Positions 34,401 to 48,100 of a stretch of DNA of 64,000 nt are shown here, in pieces. Numbering within the stretch: the stretch's first letter is position 1; each line of letters begins with the position of its first letter. The DNA lies in assembly GCA_016165875.1 (NCBI GenBank), contig JABBOT010000011.1:11053491-11117490 (forward strand). Reading direction: 5' to 3'. The notes under the pieces were generated by a model that saw only the letters and a program-made list of their open reading frames with translations, was not told the DNA's origin and ran no database searches. A program made the translations under genes and the position numbers. This DNA comes from Acanthopleura granulata (Eukaryota; Mollusca; Polyplacophora; Chitonida; Chitonidae).

Positions 34401-37400
34401 AACAACTTTGGAACAACTTTTTAGGTTTCCCAGACGACGACCAGTCCTTGACCAATGCAGACCCGTGACTGAAAACAACATTTACACTTATAACGCTTTT
34501 GACCTCAAGGACGATTAGGCCTACTTGCCTTATAACAGGGACGAACAAAATGGCGAAGACAAAGACGGATTTCGCGCATTCCTTTTTCAATCATTCTTTG
34601 TTGCTATTGATAAGTATTCTTGCTGTCTGAACTTGTCCTTACTGATGCTTATAATCTCATTGGAACATTTCTAAAAGAATGTTCAGCTGCCACTGACAAA
34701 TTCATCAAGGCTTATAGTGCAAACATTTATTCCCGTGACTAGTTACATGTGGTTTCTTGGTACAAATGATTTAAAACAACATAAACAAGCAACAGTTATG
34801 TGCGTTCAGTAAATGTTGATATGACAGGTAAGTAATTGAGCCTTCGTACCTTTCTCCTCTGGGGTAAACAAAACCTGGATAACATCGGCTCGTACATTGC
34901 TCACTGCTACTGGCAGTCGCCCATTAGGAGAGAGAACCTCTGCTGTAAATTTCCCTGAAAAAACAAATTTCAAAATTCTGAACAAAAATGAATGTGATAA
35001 AAAAAACAAACAATTAGAATAATTAAAGGGAATAAAAAGGGTTTTGAAAAGGTCTTCCCATGGGTGATTACTTGTACTTTATACGATAATAATAATAATC
35101 ATATCAGTTGTATATGGTATACAAATCTCCACAATAACCACAGACATCCTGGGGCCCGTCTAACGAAGAGGGTGTAAGTTATATCAAACATAACTGTCAT
35201 GACGACACATTTTGTAGAGATACGTCGCCATGGTAGTTACGTTTAACATAGCGTTACGCCCTCTTCGCACGGCGGGTCCCAGGTTGGTGGCAATGTACGA
35301 ACCTGGACCGGCGTTGGCAATACCAAATCTCAGCCTCGTCTCTTCCTTGTAGTCCAACAGAATGTGCTCGTGTTCGTCCATCCAATCATCGAGATCCTCC
35401 AAGCACGTGACTTTTGTAGCGTCGGTTACTCTGACTAAAAACGGACTTTCTGTTGAGAAATAAAATTTTTTGGAATTTGGAAAATACATCTACATTAGTC
35501 TTGCAATGTATACCATGAATATAGAACTAAATATAAGTCACAGGTTAAGAATGATATTAAGAATTTATTTCAATGCCGATTACAACATTTTGTTAATACT
35601 AATATTGCTCGTTAAATCGCTTTCTTCAGCTGGCACTTGACAAACCTATCTGACTGTAATCGGATGTTGGGTGGTGTCGTATTGTGGCATTTGTTCATTG
35701 AACATTTTATGCCAGTCGGATGTAGTCTACTTAAAACAAGGTAAATCAAATGAAATGAACCATGAAATATAAATTAACTCAAAAATCACGTTAGTTCATA
35801 ACTGGCCACCATACATACCTCTGACATGCAGGCCGTTCCACTTGACGTCAATGGTGTACATGCCTACTCTCTGGGGGCGGTACGATACCTCGGTCGTGCC
35901 ATCACTCCGGAACATCCGCTCCAGTTCCATCGCCTCTCCGGACTCTGCGGAAAACACAACAAGCACTCTAAAATTTAGAAGTGGCACACCACCGGAAATA
36001 TATTTAGAAATGTATTATAATAGGCTTCTTGTTTTGGGATCAAGGTTTCAAACATTCGTTAAAGAATAAAATAAAGGGATTTGGGTAAATACAGACGGAA
36101 ACGTTCTGGATTCCAGATATCTTGAACCCAGATGGGGTAAATGTCGTAAAACGTGGATGACAGTTACTGATTATCAAAATATATTCCAGGCAACTTTCTT
36201 CATAACTAGGCTTATGTTAGTTTCGCTTAACATGAGCTGGGGCATGCATCATAAATGAAACACACTAAGACTACATAATGTTTATATTCAAAAACTGCTG
36301 TAATCAACCATGTATGCTTGTATTCGGTTTCATAATTTGTCTGAAAGATACACCCACAGCATGGGCGCTCTAAGCATTTGCCGAAACTGTCATACCAGAT
36401 ACTCGTGTTGCAGAAATATTGATGTCTACGTGCGTAATAACTTGATTGCGCCAGACCATCGCATTAGTCGCTTTATCAGGGCGTCATGTAAAATGTAACC
36501 AGCCCGTTGATTGGTGGCCTAAATGGCCTGCAGACTGACCTCTTATATCGACGCTGATGTCCCCTTTGTGTCCGTCAGGGTGGATGGTGAACACGCCCTC
36601 CTCACCGATCTGACATCTCACCACGCCCTCTCCTGTTACGTAGATGGACCCAGGGTCCTGGATTTCGATCGTTTTGGGACTTCCTAAAAAGTAATCGGAG
36701 ACACAAGGCTCAAAATCATAATACGAAACAGTAAGTCCAATTACAACTTCTAATCTGCATTTTGTAGTCAGCTGGCACATGTTCAGTGCAGTAATAAATT
36801 CTAATTAAAATTGATCCTCCCATCTGGTTAACAAAGACTTTTAACAGTTATGTTTAACATTGCCAAAGAAATTAAAAAATAATCATATCTACCACTGACC
36901 ATTGGGAAACTGAAATTTGGGCCCATTTGTTTAGAATGGCAAGCCCAGTAGGTGTTGGTGTCAGCGAAGCTTGTTCCAGTGATTAAGTAACGTGGACTGA
37001 GCATGGTGCCCCCTGTTCCTTTCATTTGAGTAATGACCTCAACATAAGACAGGGGATTCCAGAAATAGGGGTTGACCCCATATAAGACAGCTTCCCACCA
37101 CCCCCAACCTCAGCCCCACCCCTCACCCGAAAGAATCGAGTTATTCCATAACAAAACTACATCAAGAATATCGCCCACACCATTTCCGCTTCGTCCACAA
37201 CCTCTGGCGAAGCCTCCTTTGCCAACCCTCTTACCTGTGACCTCAACAGAATGCAGGAGTAGATGGACGGTGTGCGGTCCACCATGTTTGGGCGTGAACT
37301 TAATATGACTCTCGCGCTCTCCGGCGTTCTCCATGACGCACGGACAGACAGTCGTACCCCGCTTCACGTGGGCTGTCATGTCCTGCTGGCTGTTAGGAGG

Positions 37401-39160
37401 GTGAGTAGCTACCAAGAGACGGGGGTTATTACTGCAGCGTTAGTGCACAGATACAGCCTGATATCCTACGGCTAATAGTGTTAGGCAATATACAGAGTGA
37501 TATTATAAAGCGAATACGATATCATATACAGCTAATGGTGTTAAACCATATACATAATGATATTATATAGCGAATATGATATCACACAATTAATGGTGTT
37601 AGACCATATACATAATGATATTATATAGCGAATATGATATCACACAATTAATGGTGTTAGGCCATATACATAATGATATTATACAGCATATATGATATCA
37701 GACAGCTAATGGTGTTGGACCATATAGAGAATTGTATTATAAAGCGAATATGATTTCATAGACAGATAATGCTCTTAGACCTTACAGAGAATAATATCAT
37801 ACAGCGAGCATATCATACAGCGAGCATATCATACAGCGAACATATCATACAGCGAGCATATCATACAGCGAGCATGACATTATACAGCGTCCAGTCGGTG
37901 AAATGTGTCGTGTTAGCATTTAGAATGGCCATCATCATCATCATCATCAGGGAATACATCATTATACACTGAGTTTCCGACACTGTATTATCTCGTGACA
38001 AGTGAATATACTGCCTGGACTGAGCTTTTAGAATCCAGCCGTTTCAATATTGAAAAGTGAAAAAAAGTACAAAGAGTATAAAACAGAGCCTGTCCTACTT
38101 TCACTCCACTATTATTATAAATACATATGTCAAATCGCACCATACGAAGGTAGCTTTAAGACTCGTCCCCACCGCTGGCCAACCATAATGGCAACTACAA
38201 CTGCTACTTCATGAAGTTGGGTACCGTCCCCACTGCCGGCGACATGATAACAGTCGCCGACAAAAAAGATCCAGTTCCAAGTTTGTTCTGCGACATGGAT
38301 GTCGTCTTGATGTTGTCGCGACATGACGTTCGCTGTGGGGACTACACAGCAGATTAAAGAACGTTCTGTTTCTTTGACGTTGTAGTTGCGGTTGCAGCTG
38401 TGGTTGTCTTCCGCAGTGGGGATAGGCCTTTAGTGTTTGAGCTGTGGTTGTCAGTGGGGATGGGCCTTTAGTGTTTGGGCTGTGATTGTCAGTGGGGATG
38501 GGCCTTTAGTGTTTGGGCTGTGGTTTTTAGTGGGGATGGGCCTTTAGTGTTTGGGCTGTGATTGTCAGTGGGGATGGGCCTTTAGTGTTTGGGCTGTGGT
38601 TGTCAGTGGGGATGGGCCTTTAGTGTTTGGGCTGTGATTGTCAGTGGGGATGGGCCTTTAGTGTTTGAGGCAGTGGGGATGGGCCTTTAGTGTTTGAACT
38701 GTGGTTGTCAGTGGGGATGGGCCTTTAGTGTTTGGGCTGTGATTGTCAGTGGGGATGGGCCTTTAGTGTTTGGGTCACCAAAGCATGACATCATACAGCT
38801 AATCAGAGTAAATACAATGTTAGCATATAAACATAGTACACATATGGTATCTAATACTAGTATTTATAAATGTGGTAGTTTTATGATAAAACTGACAAAC
38901 AAGCGGCTCAAGCTCATCATACAGAGACACATCTGGCTATTTGGTTATGACGTATAAAACGACATTAGGAAAGCATGTTTAACCATAATTAGATGAGGTT
39001 CAATAGAAAGAGACAGGGGGTTAAAAACTACTGATAAATCTTGTCAAACCCCACGTAATATCGTTAACCTGGCCATAACAATGATGTTACAACTTAAATA
39101 GGGTGCAATACAACGTACTATCTGATGCATCCGTAAAGACGTTGTATTCATCGATTGTTA

Positions 39161-39195
<35 letters not shown>

Positions 39196-42100
39196 TGGCA
39201 ACGCATCAATCACGATCGTTTATGTCACAGGCTGGGCAGATGGCCGGCTCGACTGCTACCCGCAGAAGGGGATATTTGTTTGGTACTTTCTCACGGGCGG
39301 TCGTTCATCTCAGTGCCACCATGCTAATTTTGCGCACCCGTTAAACCGTCGTAGTTAAGCCGTCGTATCAAATAAACAAATACATACTGGTGGGATTTGT
39401 CAAGATTAAAGTCATTCTCTAAAACATCAGCATGAAGTCGGTTAAATATTAAAGGCATAAAATATCTAAAACTTTCTACCATATGATAATAATAGGTGTG
39501 ACCGTACTTCACATGAATTTTGACATGTAAAGATGTACTTTCAGTAGCACTAAAATACCTTAAAATGATACCAACACTTATTTTTTCTGCTGGAAAATTC
39601 ATCAAACGTCCCCAAAATCCTCCCAAGTAGCCCTAAACGTGGATGAATCAATCACAGGCAAGCAAAATGTGAAAAATGCTAAACTTTACGTGAAACACAG
39701 TTTATAGATATGTATCGATACACATGTAGCTTTGGCTCTCCCCCAACATGCATCTTCGTCCTCGCCACGGAACTAAGATTGGCTCGTGGCCAGGAGAAGA
39801 GGGCGACTCATCTCACTTTTAAAGAAGATTGGCTCGTGGCCAAGAGAAGAGGGCGACCCATCTCACCTTTAAAGAGGATTGGCTCGTGGCCAGGAGAAGA
39901 GGGCGACTCATCTCACCTTTAAAGAGGATTGCCTCGCCCACGACCCCACTCTGGGGTCCGCTCAAACTGACGGATTTGGGGTCGAACACCGTGACTGAGA
40001 ACGTCCCGCCTTCCACACGCTCGTTCTCGAATAGGGTAGATATCGTCCACTCTCCTAGAGGAAGGCAAATGTGGAAAACTCCATAAATAGGGCCACTTTG
40101 TCGATAAAGGCTGATTTACGTTAATGAAATGCTGAGCTTAAAATTTTAATGTTAGCTTAGTACATGTATTTTTGAAATTTATTTTAAAGTAAAATTTAAA
40201 GCCTACGTTGTTCGACACGTTAGTATATATGCAGTTCGTTTATATATTCTCTGCTAAATTTTGCCAAGCAATTTATTATTTTATAAAGCTATACTTGTAT
40301 ACAGCTTTACCCGTTGCGCTAAAATTTCATACTGATACATCTATTTTGAAATAAAATATTTATACGAGAAGAACCTACTGGGCCTACAGTCTGCAAAATG
40401 GTACATTTTACAAGATACAACTCCACCTACCGGATTCGGTAGGATTAAAGGTGACCGATCGTGTGCCATTCTGACCGTGACAGGGGAGTGTGACAACTTT
40501 TCCACTGGGTGTTTTGGCCTCCACTCGTATGTTACCTTCACCCACACCATTCGTGTCGACCTGGGGTGAAGAAAACGAAAGTAAGTGGTTTTCAACAGAA
40601 GGAATGGCAAAGAGCTCGTATCCTAGATTTGATTTGATTGGTGTTTTACGCTCAGGGACTTGTTTGTAAGAATGTGGTCAGCATTATGGTTTCAGTTTGT
40701 GTTTCATTATTATAATTAGTTGTGAACTGATAACTTAAATTCATAGCTAAAATTAAGGCTATGATACAATCCCTGGAAATTTATAATAACAACGACTACT
40801 GCATCGCCGACATGTTACCTTTAGTTCCTGAGCCACGCCAACCATCACTTCCGTTCCCAGATTTGACGTGACTTTCACTTTCGATATATCGGGTGATACG
40901 TTAAACTCCGTAGGGCCCCCTTTAATTTCCACATCGTCATAAAAACATCGTATCTGCAATGAGAAGAAACTACTGATGTACATCTTGTTCCAAAATAATA
41001 GAATTATAACTTGTTGGATTGGTTGGATGTCGCAAGTCTAAGAACGAATGGTTATAATGGAATCACTGCACGAGAAAACAGAAGCGAAAGAGCAAAATGG
41101 CGGTAGCGTGCTCGTCCAATTTTAGAAAATGTTCGTAACTTTTCTCATAAACATGTCGTCTATAGGCAATAGCGCCATAAAATGTCGTAATTTACGAGGA
41201 AAGCTATATACGAGAAATTGAATGACGAAGTTTTGTGAAAGATGGCTCAGTCCTACATCCTTCGGTTAGGGCCTTACATCTAAGCGAGTTTTCAGTAGAT
41301 GGCAAAGCGGCGTGCTTCTGTTACACGAGCTCCAGCTGTCTTGTTTTCTCTATAACTAACCATCGCACAACATAAAACACAAACCAGATGACTGGAGCTG
41401 TAATCTGCGTAACGTAGCGACTTCGTAGCTCTTAAGCATAAAGCACTCATAAAGTGTTCATAACAGAGCTTTCAACGGAATCTTCAACAAATCTAAAGAA
41501 CAGAGCACATTTTTAGAGCGTACACATCATCTGAAAGGCAATTCGTACTGATTCCAAATGTGGTCTTCATTATTATTTTTTTGACATATTTTTAACATAT
41601 TTATTAAAACGGAAATAAAGATTGGGGTGCTGTGGTGGACTTTTGAAGCGTGGTGACTCACAAACTCTTTTATTTCCCCGCTAAACATGCTGTAACTGTT
41701 ATGTTTCCACATTTAATACAGTTGGACTACATATATATTCAACGTAGGCATACACCTATCAAGGGATGTTGTACAGCTAAAAAGAATCTGTGACATCACT
41801 GTGCTTCAATAAGGTCCGAAACATCCAATGTAGCACGTCAGTCTTTATTTCCGTTTCAATCACTGTAAAAAAATGCCAAAAAATAATGAAGACCATACTT
41901 GGAATTTAACATGAGCTTGCCTTTCAAATGATGTGTGCTTTCTAGAAATGTGGTCTGTTCTTTTAACTCATATTGCTGGCCTCTCTGATCCAGCTGTATA
42001 ATTTAGTTATCGTTTCATCATCATTTCATGTGATGCTATAAAGTGCATTAGACACTTTACGACAAACAGAGCAGAGCCAAATCTTCCATGAGATGTTATA

Positions 42101-45100
42101 ATGTTTACTGAGCCATACTTTTCTTTTAATCAGCAGCCGTGTCTTGTCCCCTTCACAGAATGTGAACTCGACAATCTGGAACCAGCTTTATCCCATCATG
42201 TCACGCCATAAACCCACAATGGATTCGTTCAGAGTTATGCCTGTTCTTAGTTGGCCCCGTGTGTACCGGAAGTATAATCTACAACGTGGACTTCGTCAGT
42301 TTTCAATCTAATTTGGTCTTATATATATATATACATAGGTCAACAGTAATTTATTCCCTGACGGTTATGCAAAAGCAAAAGAATAAAATATATTGCCTGT
42401 ATACATGAACACTTTTTTTTAAATAATGAGCTTCATTCACATCTCGTACGAGTGCTACTTCGTTCAGAAATACTCCTATATATATATCACGCGATATGTA
42501 ACCCAACTGTTGTATTTTTATGCAAGTTTTCCAAATCTCATGTTGCTGTTGTTTTCCATTATTATCTGTTTAGGACGGCAACGCATGCGCAGTTTAGCGT
42601 GACGACCGCGTGACGGTGATAAGAGACAATGAACTTAAGTAACCTGGCGTACGCAAGCGTGACCCCTGTCACACGAATGACTCGAATCAGTCTCATATGA
42701 CCTCCGGAACAGTCTTCTCACGGATTAATTCTAATTAGTTTGTCTCTGTGGTAATTCTTTATTAACACATTATCATACAGCTTTATTCAAACCAGGTTGG
42801 GTAGAGGGGTATTTTATAGATCACAAACGAAACTATAAATAAAAAAAACCCAAAATAAATAACTGAATATAAACAAAGCAACAGAGAGCCACAGTTGTCT
42901 GTGGTTTTACGTCAGTATTTCGGGCAGGTATCAGGTAGTGTTAACCTGGAGATGTGAGAAATAAAAGATAAATTAACATAATTACATCAAAAATAAATAA
43001 ATGAAAAAAAAATAAGATACAAGAAACAATGCCTTTTAATGCAGAACGTTTTCTGTGAGTGGCCTTACAGAATGATTTCGAGAGTTACCGTGTAGAATGC
43101 CTTCCGTTTGGTACCTTGTCCAATGCTTTGTCAGTTACGTTGCACAACATTCTCTGCCACTTAGCACACACAATGTTTTTGTTAGGTACCACACACAATG
43201 CTTTCTGTCAGTTACCATTCACAATGTTTTCCATTTGTCAACACACACAATTTTTTTGTCAGTTGGAAAACTTTGTGTCAGTTACCACGAACAAAGTTTT
43301 TTTTATCAGTTACCACACACAATGTTTTCTGTCTGTTACCTTGCACAAAGTTTTTCCGTCTGTTACGCTGCACAATACTTTCTGTCAGTTACCACGCATA
43401 ATATCTTATGTCAGTTGACGCATGCACAAAGTCTTCCGTCAGCACCACGCACAATACTTTCTGTCTGTCAGCACACATAATGTTTTCTGTCAGCTACCAC
43501 ACACGATGGTTTCTATTTGTTACCACACTCAATACCACACGTAAAATGTTGTTTCAGAATAAACGTATCATATGTCTGTGATGAGTTAATGAGGAAAAAT
43601 TACTTGTTCGAAAGAAATCTGCTGTCTGAAACAACTGGATAAATAAGTATGGTAGTAAGTAAAGGACATCTTCATGTTCGTGTTTAATCAGATTTGTTTA
43701 TTTACTTATTTCACTGGCGTTTTACGCCGTACTCTGTTATGATTCCATTTTTCGACAGAGGCCAGCATTATGGTGGGCGGGGGGGGGGGGGACGGACAGA
43801 ACCCCTGGGGAAATCACAAGTCCATCCGCAAGTCGCTGACAAGCCTTACAACGCACTCGCCAGAACTCACGGCGGCCGCATTGGTGAGAGACTATCGAGT
43901 CAGTGCGATAAACGCCAGATACAAAAACCAATGTTACTAAAGAGTCAATCTATAAAACCCTGTTGATACACTTGTGCGTCAGTCAGTGTATCTAGACAAC
44001 AGAATACACCGAGGTGTGTTTTCATCTGACGTGAGCTCTAGCCAGACTAAGGAAAAGAAACACGGTTTCTGTTCTATTAAAATTACTCAATAATATTTAT
44101 CAGAGGTTTCCATTTACATCATCTCACATCATTTTGTTAGTGTGAGAACATTAAATCATCCCCCAAGTCAGATATTTTTTCATTATAAACTTCCTCCTAC
44201 CCTTCGGCAATAAAGTAAAACATGCGTCTGGCAGCTGCTCAAAAGATTTAAATCACGTTTAAAAAACTAAAATCGAGTTCAACAAGTACTGAATGCTGTT
44301 CCGGGTATACATATACTGATAACATGTAGGATGTCACAGCTTCGTTGTAGCCAGTCTTAAGCAGATGCAGTCATGGCTGACACAAAAGCCGATAGTTAAA
44401 AATAATGAAAGTATCATAATGTTAAAATATTAATAATTCTTCATTTCAGACAACAAGGTCTATATGAAAAGTAGGGTTTACATAAGTCCTACATGAACTC
44501 CACTGTTGCACCGATATTTGGATATCGCTATATTGGTGGAGTCTTACAACCTTTCATTCAATTTCCTGGGAGTAGTGCCAGAGTTCTGGCGTCTCGCAAC
44601 TCAGCCACTCATCTCATGTCTCCTGTCAAAGTACATACACTCGCAAACATGCATGCAATAATTTCCCCTTCCTTGTTTAGGAGCTGACCGGCCTAGGAGC
44701 TCATCGCTAAATGTTAAAACAAAAACGACGCCATATTTTATAGTTACGTGCTACTGGAAGCACCGTCATAAAGAGGGCGTCGTTTTTGTTTTAACATGGA
44801 ACGATGAGCTCCTAGGCCCGTCAGCTCCTAAATAATGAATGTGAGATCAACGAAATTGTAGCGCGAACGTTTGCGAGTGTCTGTACTTTGGCAGGAGACA
44901 TAACATAAGTGGCTGAGTTGCGAGGCGCCAGAACTATGGCACTACTCCCAGGAAATTGAATGGAAGGTAGTACGACTCCGCTAGTATAGCGCCATCCAAA
45001 TATCGGAGCGACAGTGGAGTTCATGTAGGACTAGGTTTACAATAAAAGTAAGAGACACTTGTAGGATGAGAGCAAATAAGCTCTAAGCTACAGCCATGTA

Positions 45101-48100
45101 CAACATGCACTGTTAGGCAAATAAAGTATTTTGCCATTTAATCATAATTAGCACTTCTTTAAATTCATCTTGTCGAGAGATCTGCAAATTTTGTAGGCTG
45201 GACATATATAGAAAAATAAACACGCAATTTCAGTTATTATCAATGATGTAGGCAATGTAATTGTGAACAACTGTAGGTCGATGTATGACATTTTCACCAA
45301 TGTGTGTTCCCCAATGCTTGTACAAATTATAACCCTGTAATTCATGAGAGCTACACAACGGACGAGTACATATATTTAATGGGTGAGATATGCCCAAAAC
45401 CTGAAACTGACGAGTAGCTGTCGCATTATATCGTTTCTATAAATACCTAACTTTAACTGTAGTTCAAAACACTGCAAAATGTACCCAAAAGACGGATGTA
45501 TGACGAAGAGGAAGGAACTTCTTTATAACTCTGAATTAGATAACTGAAGGCTGAATATACTGACAAACAAAATAATCAGATAAACAAACAAACAAATTAT
45601 GTGCAAGAAAACCATAGAACCTTACCTGGTATTTTCCCACAGCCAAAGGTACGAGTGTGACATCAGCCTGTTTGGCTCCCCATACTATGTTAGTCTCGTA
45701 TTTTCCAGGGCCGTTGACGTCCACTCGTACGTTTTCTTTGTTGAAGTCGTCGTCCATTATGTCTAGGTAAAGCAACGCCTAGAAAACATTAAGCAGGACA
45801 AAATGTTCCGATCAGGAAGAGTAATTTGATCATAGATTTACACATCATGCTTTTCCCATTAGTATATACTGAACGGGGTCTTATAGCACCATTGAAGGCA
45901 AAATGTCCATTAATTTCCAATCGCTTTCCTTTGCACACTTGGAAAATGTGTTTCATAAGTCGACATCAGAAGCCCTTTTAACACATCCCTCTGTCATGTC
46001 TGCCCTGCGTAACACGTCTGTAATACAAAACGCCAAAGTTACCTAAGCGTTTTGCTGCAGGTGTATTAAGAAATTTCTTTCTCTAAGTTATCGGGTACTA
46101 GCGCTACAAAACGTGATATTCTTCTACAGTGTATCACCTGTGCTTGAATATTTATACAACAGGCGTTAAACGCTGATCATGCTGCAGTAGAGACATTTAC
46201 TCAGTCTTTTAACGCCGATCACACCTTGCTAGGCTCAGGAGTCGATATCTCTTCGTGAGACCAATATACTGATAGCGAGACCTTCCTACACAGCTGGATA
46301 CACGGGCTGTCTCACTGAACCTGTGACGGCAATACGCATGGCTAAATCCGTGCAAGCAGCGAGCAGCTATTCGCGGTATTAATTCTTCAGTCTAATATCA
46401 TCAAAGTGTTAGAGTTTCAACCGTGTAACCCATCATCTTGACGTCTTCGTTTCTATGCATGTGCTGAGGTATTTTTGAAACCCACTAATCGAGGTCGGTG
46501 GCGTGAAGTTAATGAGCTGTCCGTGATCACATATATTTTTAGATTTATCGCGATAAATCTGCTGCCTAACAAATTAAAGATTAACTTAAAGTGAACACGA
46601 CAAGCGATATGCATTTAAACATAGACGTTAGTGTTTTTTCCTCTCGCTAATTTGTTTGTATTGGTGTTACGTCTGCCTTTCTGGTACTGCACGCTGTAAA
46701 CCGGGTCATAAAAGTAATACAACCAATCCTGTCTGAGCTCCTTTGGGTGCAGTCTACAGTTTTTGCCCTCGGACGTCAACAAAAAAAAAAAAGAAAGAAA
46801 AAAGAAAAAAAAAGAACCCCACTGACTGAACACAAAAACCAAAATGACAGAAAACTGACCTATCCCCCTCAATTATCCTCAATGTATACCCTTATATTGC
46901 TACAATAATCTCGTGCAACATTTAAAATATCACTTCCCGTGGTTGGCTAGTGTTCAAAAAGTACACTTTTACATCAAAGTCCCTAAATCAATGCCGTGTG
47001 CAAGGTCCTTTTTTCAAACAATTCTAGAGCAGTGGCATCTAGTATATTGCACCCATTATAGCATCACTGCAATTTTTTTTATCTAATTCTGCTTAAGCCA
47101 TGAGGGCGTGTAAACTGTTATTTCTTAAACACTTACATGGACAGTTAGAATAAAACCCTAACTGAGGTAAATTGACATGAGTCCGGATTTCACCGTTAAT
47201 CTGTGACAATTTGCCAATTTTTTAAGAACATAACCAAACCCATTTCTGTTATTGGAAGTATTTTGTGGTATTTTTGTCAACGCTGAAGAAATATAGGAGT
47301 GTCAGCTTCCTAATATCGTTCAGACCTGACAGAGAGAATGTGTTTACGTGCTAGATGGTGGACCGTATGAGGGTGTGGTTGGGAGGGGGGGGGCAGTAAC
47401 AGTCTGTCGGGGAGAAGCACCCCAGGGGTACCTGTTTATCAGCCACTAAGGCACATCAGCAATACAGATCAGGACAAAATCTTATCTATCCGAATGTTTA
47501 AACCTGGGCCATAAACAGAAAATTCATTCAGGTGGAAAAATGCAAATATCACTGGTTTAGCCTGAAACCATTCTTTTTTCATTGTTTTCGCATTTTCTGC
47601 CATTTGTAATGGCTATTCTCTCTACCCATGGCTAGGTACCAGTGGTCTTATAACTATAACCCGGGAAAGCACGAAGGCCAAGTGCTGGCGGCGAGACCTC
47701 AAAGTATGCCATACACAGGTAAGGGTGATAGTTTACATATGTACCTCATGTTAAAGGTACTTATCCTGTAAATTAGGAGAAGCTTAATTAAAACATCTAC
47801 ACACACCCCTAGGGATAAGTTACATATAATCTTGTAAGACCACCAGCCGTCAAGGAGGAAACTGTCAACGTTATACACATGTGCAATTTATTCACGTTTT
47901 TACTAGTTAAATTATATATGATAACATAACATTATAGCAACAGAATGAAATAAAGAATATTATGATATGAATATTATATAACATAAAACCGAAAAGCCGC
48001 TCTTTGTTCTGATCAAGTGTCACTCTGGGCCATTTGCCACACTGCCCTCGCTATTCTGACTTGACTCAAGTAGACCAGTGTTATGATCAAGTGTCACTCT

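Noticed and set aside
43059..43480. Long open frames on the plus strand
   Set aside because: Products of the 26-bp minisatellite, repeated in all three frames.
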